Shown here piece after piece: positions 1 through 5,646 of a stretch of DNA of 22,749 nucleotides. Origin of the DNA: CAADGL01 sp964643885 (GTDB lineage Bacteria; Planctomycetota; Phycisphaerae; UBA1845; Fen-1342). The number at the start of each line of letters is the position of its first letter. Within the stretch, counting starts at the first letter, position 1. Location: assembly GCA_964643885.1 (NCBI GenBank), contig CAZXUI010000078.1:1-22749 (forward strand), in the 5' to 3' direction. The position numbers and the translations under genes were made by a program. The notes under the pieces were generated by a model. It was not told the origin of the DNA, made no database searches, and saw only the letters and a program-made list of their open reading frames with translations.

Positions 1-212
1 TGGGCGCAGCGGGCAGCGATTGCGGCATCGCCAACGTGAACATCGGCACCAGCGGCGCGGAGATCGGCGGGGCCTTCGGCGGCGAGAAGGAAACCGGCGG
101 CGGCCGCGAGAGCGGCAGCGACTGCTGGAAGCTCTACATGCGGCGCCAGACGAATACGATCAATTGGGGGACGGAGTTGCCGCTGGCGCAGGGGATCACC
201 TTTGGGGTGTGA
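1..212 (+). CDS. Antiquitin-type aldehyde dehydrogenase, C-terminal part (ALDH7 / alpha-aminoadipic semialdehyde dehydrogenase)
   Basis: Only the last 69 codons are in the window (reading from base 3, stop TGA 210-212); the start lies upstream. The visible peptide contains GSDCGIANVNIGTSGAEIGG, then FGGEKETGGGRESGSD, YMRRQTNTINW and the ending LPLAQGITFGV. This tail is characteristic of ALDH7 enzymes (human ALDH7A1, bacterial AmaB/Pcd), whose C-terminus also has GGEKxTGGGRESGSD and a final LPLAQGIxF. The family oxidises alpha-aminoadipic semialdehyde (with piperideine-6-carboxylate) to aminoadipate with NAD+ in lysine breakdown; some members act on betaine aldehyde and other aldehydes. The catalytic Cys and the NAD-binding fold are outside the window, so substrate cannot be judged. 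A DUF5678 gene starts 1 bp after the stop. The family call is secure, the substrate is inference. Confidence 0.9.
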   Translation, partial: GAAGSDCGIANVNIGTSGAEIGGAFGGEKETGGGRESGSDCWKLYMRRQTNTINWGTELPLAQGITFGV

Positions 213-213
213 A

Positions 214-453
214 ATGACCACGATGAATGAAGCGGATTTCAACTGGCTGGTCGAACATGCCGACGAGAATCGGAAGCGCTATCTCGGCAAATGGATCGCC
301 GTATACCGGGGGGAGGTGATCGCCGTGGGCGACACTGCTCCGGAGGCCGATCGCAAGGCCATGGAGAAGGCTCCGGAGGGGCAGTACGTGCTTCAAGTCG
401 TCACCGAACCCGTGGACATCATGAATGGCGAGCTTCAAGTGGCGGCGGATTGA
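214..453 (+). CDS. Small DUF5678-like protein
   Basis: A 79-residue cytoplasmic protein with no signal or membrane segment. The central block, roughly residues 10-36, reads WLVEHADENRKRYLGKWIAV followed by YRGEVIAVGDTA. This matches the small DUF5678 family pattern (W near the start, a KYxGKWIAV core, then a G-D turn), whose function is unknown. ATG at 214 is preferred because GGGGTG at 204-209 lies just upstream and the ALDH7 stop is at 210-212; ATG 226 is an alternative. Its 3' end overlaps the start of the broken retropepsin-like gene (ATG 425) by 29 bp. In many bacteria a DUF5678 gene precedes a retropepsin-like gene, so the two were probably co-translated. The partner is now broken, so this gene may be a remnant without function. 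Confidence 0.7.
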   Translation: MTTMNEADFNWLVEHADENRKRYLGKWIAVYRGEVIAVGDTAPEADRKAMEKAPEGQYVLQVVTEPVDIMNGELQVAAD

Positions 454-850
454 GAATCCGACGTTCGGGACCGTCTTCCTGCCAGTCGCGCACGTGCGGA
501 TCGCGTCGCCAACCAGGGTGAGCCGGCAGCTCTTGCTGGCCGTGGATACCGGGGCTGTGGTGTCGCTGCTCGCTCGGTCAGCGGCGGAGCTTCTGAAGCT
601 CGACTGGGAATCCGGCTGAGAAGTTTCCCTGACGTTCGTGGGTCGCGCAAAGACCAAAGCGCGAGTCTTCGAGCTCGAAGTTCGTTTTCCGGCGCGAGGT
701 GCGTGAGCCGTTGCGCTCAGGGCGCCATTCGCCATCGCAGCACGTGAGGACGTGCCGAATCTCCTCGGGCGCCTGGGTGTGCTCGACACGTGCCAACTGC
801 TCGCTGACGCCACGATGGCCGAGACCACATTTCTGCCCCGCTGGCTCGAT
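425..850 (+). pseudogene. Retropepsin-like aspartyl protease, disrupted by two in-frame UGA codons
   Basis: Reading one frame from ATG 425, the translation shows LLLAVDTGAVVSLLARSAAE (D-T-G catalytic triad near residue 40), then a UGA at 617-619. The same frame continues with VSLTFVGRAKTKARVFELEV, has a second UGA at 704-706, and goes on with APFAIAAREDVPNLLGRLGV and LADATMAETTFLP. The DTG, the middle beta-strands and the LLGRLGV segment are in the order and spacing of single-domain retropepsin-like proteases. No base is gained or lost, so both breaks are simple nonsense changes, each consistent with CGA (Arg) to TGA. The frame stays open beyond 850 into the DUF5677 region, so the true end of the ancestral gene is uncertain. 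The ATG lies inside the end of the DUF5678 gene. A truncated 64-residue product would contain the DTG loop but not the rest of the fold. Confidence 0.75.
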
Positions 851-862
851 GATCCCGCGCAG

Positions 863-1556
863 ATGGCGATATGGCGCCGCTTCACGCACATGAGCGAGGA
901 CATTGTCGAGCGATGGAAGTCTCGCCAGCGGCCATCGCACGTGCAGGAGGCCGTGGGCTCACTCCTGAATCGGGCCGGCCAGTTGATGGGGGGAATTGTC
1001 GGCGCTGTTCGGCTTCACCGGCGACCGGCCGTGAACCCGCTTCTTCGCTCGCTCTTCGAGCTGTCGCTTCAGTTCGAATACCTGATGCGTGACTCGGACG
1101 CCAGGGCGACGAGGTTTCTGCAATTCAGGAAGGTGACGAGATACCGGTGGATTCAGAAGTGGAAGCAGCACCCGAAGAGTCCGATCTCGGCGCGGTTGGT
1201 CGGTGCGGGGAGCGCGCTGGATCACGCGCGCGTTGAGCAGGAGTTCCGGCAAGTTGAGTCCATGTTCACGTCCGGCCGGAAGTCACGGTTGCACGACAAC
1301 TGGTACGGCAAGAAGATTCGAGACTTGGCGACCGAGTTGGGCCGTCAAGCGGAGTATGACCTGTGGTACGCGGTATGGAGCGCGTGGGCACACGGAGACC
1401 CGTTTGTCGTGACCGTGCACGACGCGCGTCACATCCTACATCCTGATGATCTCGTACCACTGGTACGGGCGCATGCTCAGCGCCCTCGGCGGCGACATGG
1501 TGTTAACGAACGAGCAGCACGAGTGGCTGAAGCTGCTTGACGGCGAGTTCGCTTGA
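863..1556 (+). pseudogene. DUF5677-like protein with a C-terminal frameshift
   Basis: The conserved portion includes NPLLRSLFELSLQFEYLMRD (around residue 55 from ATG 863) and later NWYGKKIRDLATELGRQAEY with a WSAWAHGDPF segment, which resembles the helical DUF5677 family: an R-x-L-x-E core, then W-x-x-K-x-I-x-x-L-A and a conserved S/A-H. Function is unknown; proteins of this kind occur in variable genomic regions. The frame runs to a stop at 1538-1540, but its last 35 or so residues become Arg-rich and unnatural. From about 1437 the frame shifted by one base encodes LMISYHWYGRMLSALGG and NEQHEWLKLLDGEFA, with stop at 1554-1556, a much more natural ending. This indicates a one-base gain (or two-base loss) near 1415-1437. 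The start is uncertain (ATG 815, 863 or 890): there is no stop between this gene and the retropepsin remnant, so an ancestral fusion is possible. Confidence 0.6.
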
Positions 1557-1596
1557 CGCTTCGAGTCCCGGCTGGACATGCCCGAGCGGCCGGGCA

Positions 1597-1835
1597 CTCT
1601 TCCTCGACCGCTGGCTCGCCTGCTGCGGCCGGGCCCGCGTCCACCTCGGCGAGGCCGGCGCGGGCGACCTCCGCGGCCGCTTCGCCGAGGCCGTCCCGTC
1701 TCTCGTGGCAGACGAGAACTGGTCACCCGAGCAGGTCGACGCGTTCATCGACTCGGTCGGCTACGGCAGCCCGGCCGCGTACATCTTCCGCTGCCGCGTG
1801 TGCGGGCGGTTGCGGGCTACTGGGATATGGATTGA
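1597..1835 (+). pseudogene. C-terminal remnant of a CbrC (UPF0167) family gene
   Basis: The fragment reads LFLDRWLACCGRARVHLGEA, later ENWSPEQVDAFIDSVGYGSP, AAYIFRCRVCGRLR, and then in the frame shifted near 1808-1815 ends GYWDMD with stop TGA 1833-1835. The W-L-x-x-C, the AYxFxCxxCG two-cysteine element and the ending G-Y-W-D-x-D match the C-terminal half of CbrC/UPF0167 proteins. The N-terminal half, with its CxxC motif and its Trp-Cys-Ile core, is absent: the preceding gene's restored stop is at 1556 and only about 40 unassigned bases intervene. The unshifted frame stays open beyond this but becomes Arg-rich. Identification rests on motif memory and is moderate. CbrC was named for a CreBC-regulated E. 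coli gene; its biochemical role is not established. Confidence 0.5.
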
Positions 1836-2024
1836 CGCCGGCCGGTACGCAATCCCGCAGGCGCGGCGCCGAGATGGTCGGAGCGCCCGGCGGCAGGAAC
1901 GAGGGCGGCGGAAACGGCCGGAAGCTCTGTATTTCGACGGCGCTCGAACACGATACGCACTGCGACGGAATCCCCGCGGGTGCAACGGATTGAAACTGGC
2001 CGGTATGCTGACGGTGTCACAGCC
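1836..2024. other. Non-coding stretch with one isolated CRISPR-repeat-like sequence
   Basis: No convincing gene is seen between the CbrC remnant and the methyltransferase promoter. At 1964-1996 a 33-base segment begins GACGGAATCCCCGCGGG and ends GTGCAACGGATTGAAAC. It resembles subtype I-C-like CRISPR repeats, which have a short GC palindrome and an ATTGAAAC end. I found no second copy at a spacer's distance on either side and no cas gene, so it is annotated only as a sequence resemblance. Confidence 0.3.
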
Positions 2025-2073
2025 GCACATATTGTGCAAGGCTCCGGAAGGTGGTACCATATATAGTAGGTGG
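2025..2073 (+). promoter_or_regulatory. Candidate promoter, operator-like palindrome and ribosome binding site of the methyltransferase gene
   Basis: A -35-like TTGTGC (2032-2037) and a -10-like TACCAT (2055-2060) are 17 bp apart; TATAGT at 2062-2067 is an alternative -10. A short palindrome, GCACA-TAT-TGTGC (2025-2037), overlaps the -35, where a repressor could act. AGGTGG (2068-2073) is a ribosome binding site 4 bases before ATG 2078. This favours ATG 2078 over the in-frame GTG at 2051, which lies inside the promoter. The direct repeat GGTGGTACCAT / GGTGGTGCCAT is also visible here. All assignments are by inspection. Confidence 0.4.
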
Positions 2074-2077
2074 TGCC

Positions 2078-3094
2078 ATGAAAGTTGATCTGGATCGGGT
2101 CTATAACCGCGACTGCATCGTCGGCATGGCCAGCCTGCCCGAGGGATGTGTCGACCTCGCCTTCGCCGACCCGCCCTTCAACATCGGCTACGACTACGAC
2201 ATCTACGACGACCGCAAGGCCGCCGACGAGTATCTCGACTGGTCCCGCCGCTGGATCGAAGGGGTCGTTCGCGTCCTGAGGCCCGACGGCACCTTCTGGC
2301 TCGCCATCGGCGACGAGTACGCGGCCGAGCTGAAGGTTCTCTGCACGCGCGATCTGGGCCTGCACTGCCGCAGTTGGGTCATCTGGTTTTACACGTTCGG
2401 CGTGCACTGCACGCACAAGTTCACCCGCAGCCACGCGCACCTGTTTCACTTCGTGAAGGACCCGAAAAAGTTCACGTTCAACTCACTCGCGATTCGCGTC
2501 CCATCCGCCCGACAACTCGTCTACGGCGACAAACGCGCTGACCCGGATGGGCGAGTGCCGGACGACACATGGATGACGACGCCCCAGCTCCCGCCCGACA
2601 CGCCCATGTTCGACGGCTTCGTCGTCCGGCCGCAGGACATCCCCGACCGCTTCCCGCCTCACAGCGACGTCTGGTACTTCTCCCGCGTCGCCGGCACCTT
2701 CGGCGAGCGCCGCGGCTGGCACGGCTGCCAGATGCCTGAGCAGCTCCTCGGCCGCATCCTCCGCGCCTGCTCCAATGAAGGCGACGTCGTCCTCGACCCC
2801 TTCGGCGGCAGCGGCACGACCCTGGCCGTCGCCAAGAAACTGCGCCGCCGCTACATCGGCTTCGAGCTTTCCGAACAGTACGCGGGCAGGATCGAAGAGC
2901 GCCTCGCCGGCATCAAACCCGGCGATCCGCTCGTCGGACCGGAGAACCCTGTCGCGAGCGCTCCCGCGACGCGCGACGGCCGTCGACGGGATGACGTGCA
3001 GAAGCGGCTGGCCGCTGTCGGCGGCAATGGCCGCCCGCGCCGCAAGCGGGCCGAGCCCGATACGGGCGACCCCTTCCAATCTGCTGTCGGCTGA
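2078..3094 (+). CDS. Beta-class DNA methyltransferase (N6-adenine or N4-cytosine), apparently solitary
   Basis: The 338-residue protein is a site-specific DNA methyltransferase using S-adenosylmethionine. Catalytic motif IV is DPPF at residues 31-34 (context LAFADPPFNIGYDYD). The SAM-binding motif I comes later: VVLDPFGGSGTTLAVAKKL, with D240-P-F-G-G-S-G-T-T, followed by an acidic residue in RRRYIGFELSE. The order IV, target-recognition region (about 110-220), motif I defines the beta class. DPPF rather than SPPY favours adenine N6 methylation, but N4-cytosine cannot be excluded. The last 60 residues are an Arg-rich, probably disordered extension (GRPRRKRAEPD). No restriction endonuclease or specificity gene is recognisable nearby: upstream are broken accessory genes, downstream a secreted phosphodiesterase-like gene. 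It is thus either a solitary regulatory or epigenetic enzyme or the survivor of a restriction-modification pair. Confidence 0.9.
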   Translation: MKVDLDRVYNRDCIVGMASLPEGCVDLAFADPPFNIGYDYDIYDDRKAADEYLDWSRRWIEGVVRVLRPDGTFWLAIGDEYAAELKVLCTRDLGLHCRSWVIWFYTFGVHCTHKFTRSHAHLFHFVKDPKKFTFNSLAIRVPSARQLVYGDKRADPDGRVPDDTWMTTPQLPPDTPMFDGFVVRPQDIPDRFPPHSDVWYFSRVAGTFGERRGWHGCQMPEQLLGRILRACSNEGDVVLDPFGGSGTTLAVAKKLRRRYIGFELSEQYAGRIEERLAGIKPGDPLVGPENPVASAPATRDGRRRDDVQKRLAAVGGNGRPRRKRAEPDTGDPFQSAVG

Positions 3095-3185
3095 GTCTCG
3101 CCGCGGCCGCGGCGCATGCCGCCACGCCGACCAACAGCCGCGTGACCCGCTCTCGGCCCCGTCGCCACCCCGACCCGGCTCACCC

Positions 3186-3266
3186 TTGAGCCACACCCCG
3201 CGCTCGCGCATAGTGTCCGCTGACACAGCCGGCCCAGCCTATCGCTGCGGCCCTGCCGGGAGAGGT
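3186..3266 (+). promoter_or_regulatory. Candidate promoter and ribosome binding site for the EEP-PPK2 pair
   Basis: TTGAGC (3186-3191) and CATAGT (3209-3214) are separated by 17 bp, each matching four of six consensus positions. Transcription would begin near 3221, giving a leader of just under 50 nt. GGGAGAGGT (3258-3266) is a purine-rich ribosome binding site immediately before ATG 3269. The rest of the 3095-3268 gap shows nothing else. Confidence 0.4.
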
Positions 3267-3268
3267 TT

Positions 3269-4801
3269 ATGCGCCACGCCGCCCGCCGTCTGCTCCTGCT
3301 CGCGATCATCGCCGCGCCGGCCGCTCAGGCCGCCGCCGACCAGCACGCGATAACGAACGACGGCGATTTCGCCGACTGGTCCGCCGTCGAGCCCGTCCAC
3401 GTCGACCCATCCACCGACGGAGCGGTCATCGACTTTCGCCGCTTCTGGCTGGCCGACGACGCCCGCTTTCTCTTCATCCGCTTCGAGACCGGGGCCAATA
3501 TCGACCTGTCCGAGCCGAACCCGATCCGCCTCTATCTCGACACCGACGCCGACAGCAGCACCGGCCTGGCCGTCGGCGGCATCGGCGCCGAGCTCGAATG
3601 GCGCTTCGGACAGCGCACCGGCGTCTTCCACGCCGCCTCGCCGCACCCCGTCAGCCACGCCTCCATCCGCTTCCGCGCCGCCCCGACCCTCACCGTCCGC
3701 GATTACGAGCTCGCCATCGGCCGCGACACGATGCCCAACGGCGTCGACCCGCTCTTCCGCGGACCGGCCGTCCGAATTCTGCTGACCGACGGCTCCAGTG
3801 GCGACCGCCTGCCCGACGCCGGCCAGACGCTCACGTATACGCTCGACCAGGGCTCGCCCGTCCCGCCCGTCGAGCCGATCCCGCTCGAGCGAATCAGCTC
3901 CGGCCACCTGCGGATCGCGACCTACAACGTCCAGCGCGACGCCCTCTTCGACCCCGCCCGCCAGCCCGGCTTCCGCCGCCAGATCACTGCCGTCGCGCCC
4001 GACATCCTCCTGTTCCAGGAAATCTACGACCACTCGCCCGAAGACACGGCGCAGCTCATCACGCAGTGGCTCCCGCACGAGCCCGGCCGGCCCTGGCACG
4101 CGGCCGGCAACCACGACTGCATCGTCGTCAGCCGCCTGCCGGTCCTCCAGCGCTGGCCGCTCGACGACAACCTCGCCGTTCTGCTCGACGCCGCCGAGCC
4201 CTGGCAGACGCAGCTCCTGGTCATCAATGCTCACCCGCCGTGCTGCGCGAACGACGCCGGCCGACAGGCGGAGATTGATCGCATCATGGCCCTTGTCCGC
4301 GACGCGCGCACGCCCGGTGGCGAGCTCGACCTTCCGCCGCGTACGCCCATCGTCGTCGGCGGCGATATGAACCTCGTCGGCCTCGCCCAGCAGCTCGATA
4401 CGCTCCGCACAGGCGATATCGTCGACGAGAAGACGCACGGCCCGGACTTCGCCCCGGACTGGGACAGCTCGCCGCTGACGAGCATCACGCCGCGGCAGGC
4501 CGAGAAACGCATGAGCTACACCTGGCGCAGCGACGGCCAGTCTTACTGGCCCGGCCAGCTCGACTACCTGCTCTACAGCGACAGCGTGCTCCGGGCCGCG
4601 CGCAGCTTCGTGCTGTTCACGCCGGAAATGTCCGCGGCCAATCGGCAGAAGTGGGGGCTCGAGCAGGGCGACTCGCTCGCCTCCGATCACCTGCTCTTCT
4701 GCGCCGACTTCGAGCTGCTGCGCAAGTCGCCGGCCGCTTCCGGCCCGGGTGGACCGGTCGAGCCGCAAGGTGCCGCATCGCAACCGGCGCCGCAGCCATG
4801 A
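3269..4801 (+). CDS. Secreted endonuclease/exonuclease/phosphatase (EEP) family protein with N-terminal beta-rich module
   Basis: A 510-residue exported protein. Residues 1-22 form a signal peptide (RRLLLLAIIAAPAAQAAA). Residues about 25-200 form a beta-rich module beginning NDGDFADW, like the carbohydrate-binding (CBM9/DOMON-like) modules seen on secreted enzymes. Residues 215-485 carry the EEP fold: ATYNVQ (about 217), LFQE with metal-ligand Glu 251, NAHPP, GGDMN (D366, N368), QLDYLLYS, and the terminal SDH triad (S472-D473-H474). All metal and catalytic positions of the DNase I / sphingomyelinase / inositol phosphatase superfamily are present, so it should be an active Mg-dependent phosphodiesterase or phosphomonoesterase. 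Substrate (nucleic acid, phospholipid or sugar phosphate) cannot be told. The C-terminal 25 residues are Pro/Ala/Gly-rich. Its stop overlaps the PPK2 start as ATGA, so the two are translationally coupled. A phosphate-scavenging role is a possible but unproven link. Confidence 0.88.
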   Translation: MRHAARRLLLLAIIAAPAAQAAADQHAITNDGDFADWSAVEPVHVDPSTDGAVIDFRRFWLADDARFLFIRFETGANIDLSEPNPIRLYLDTDADSSTGLAVGGIGAELEWRFGQRTGVFHAASPHPVSHASIRFRAAPTLTVRDYELAIGRDTMPNGVDPLFRGPAVRILLTDGSSGDRLPDAGQTLTYTLDQGSPVPPVEPIPLERISSGHLRIATYNVQRDALFDPARQPGFRRQITAVAPDILLFQEIYDHSPEDTAQLITQWLPHEPGRPWHAAGNHDCIVVSRLPVLQRWPLDDNLAVLLDAAEPWQTQLLVINAHPPCCANDAGRQAEIDRIMALVRDARTPGGELDLPPRTPIVVGGDMNLVGLAQQLDTLRTGDIVDEKTHGPDFAPDWDSSPLTSITPRQAEKRMSYTWRSDGQSYWPGQLDYLLYSDSVLRAARSFVLFTPEMSAANRQKWGLEQGDSLASDHLLFCADFELLRKSPAASGPGGPVEPQGAASQPAPQP

Positions 4802-5610
4802 GCCGATCAGCGACCGCCGCCGCCCGCGTCGCCCCCGGCTCGACTCTCGCCCTGCGCGACCGCCCCAGCCGCGACGACGGCGGCCTGACCAAGGAGCAGG
4901 GCCGCGACGAGTTCCGCCGCCTGCACCGGCGCCTGATCGAGCTCGAAGAGCTGCTGTACGCCGACGGCCGCTTCGGACTGCTCGTCGTGCTTCAGGGTAT
5001 GGACACCGCCGGCAAGGACAGCACCGTCCGGGCCGTCTTCAGCGGCGTCTGCCCGACCGGCATGCGCGTCGCGAGCTTCAAAGCCCCCACGCCGCAGGAG
5101 CTGGCGCACGATTTCCTCTGGCGCGTGCACCCGCACACGCCCGCCCGCGGCCAGCTCGTCGTCTTCAACCGCTCGCACTACGAGGACGTGCTGATCGTCC
5201 GCGTCAAGCAGCTCGTGCCCGAGGCGGTCTGGCGCGCCCGCTACGAGATCATCAACAGCTTCGAGCACGCCCTCGCAGCGGCCGGCACGACGATCGTCAA
5301 GTGCTTCCTGCACATCTCGAAGGACTATCAGAAGAGCCGGCTCCAGCGGCGGCTCGACAACCCAAGCAAGCACTGGAAGTTCAACCCCGACGATCTGAAG
5401 GAGCGGGCCCGCTGGGACGCCTACCAGCAGGCTTACGAGGAGGCGCTCTCGCGCTGCTCGACCGAGCACGCGCCCTGGTACGTCATCCCCGCGGAGCGCC
5501 GCTGGTATCGCAATCTGCTGATCATGCAGATTCTGGTCGAGACGCTCGAGTCGCTCGAGCTGCGCTACCCCAAGCCGACATTCGACGCGGCGACGATCAA
5601 GATCGACTGA
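4798..5610 (+). CDS. Polyphosphate kinase 2 family polyphosphate:nucleotide phosphotransferase
   Basis: A 270-residue cytoplasmic enzyme that transfers phosphate between polyphosphate and nucleotides. Walker A is LQGMDTAGKDST (about residues 65-76) and Walker B is FNRSHYEDVLIVRV (about 122-135). The lid region contains KSRLQRRLDNPSKHWKFNP and the C-terminal APWYVIPAERRWYRNLLIMQ. The FNRSHYED form and HWKFNPDDLKER resemble the class III-type PPK2 enzymes, which phosphorylate AMP and ADP with polyphosphate; the subclass is inferred. The length is normal for a single-domain PPK2. ATG 4798 is chosen because it overlaps the preceding stop (ATGA) and the reading frame upstream of it is the out-of-frame end of the EEP gene. 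Coupling to a secreted phosphatase-like protein suggests a phosphate or nucleotide salvage context. It converges with the esterase gene 36 bp away. Confidence 0.93.
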   Translation: MSRSATAAARVAPGSTLALRDRPSRDDGGLTKEQGRDEFRRLHRRLIELEELLYADGRFGLLVVLQGMDTAGKDSTVRAVFSGVCPTGMRVASFKAPTPQELAHDFLWRVHPHTPARGQLVVFNRSHYEDVLIVRVKQLVPEAVWRARYEIINSFEHALAAAGTTIVKCFLHISKDYQKSRLQRRLDNPSKHWKFNPDDLKERARWDAYQQAYEEALSRCSTEHAPWYVIPAERRWYRNLLIMQILVETLESLELRYPKPTFDAATIKID

Positions 5611-5646
5611 CCTCGCTTCGCTCGCGCCCGCGCTGTGTCCGCGAAT

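Noticed and set aside
617..706. The two in-frame UGA codons as selenocysteine sites
   Set aside because: No clear bacterial SECIS hairpin follows either codon, retropepsins do not use Cys or Sec at these positions, and UGA is an ordinary stop for other genes in the window.
2051..2077. GTG 2051 as the methyltransferase start
   Set aside because: It falls in the predicted promoter; ATG 2078 has the ribosome binding site and begins the conserved N-terminus.
3239..4783. Minus-strand open frame opposite the EEP gene
   Set aside because: Shadow frame; the plus strand has a signal peptide and all EEP catalytic motifs.
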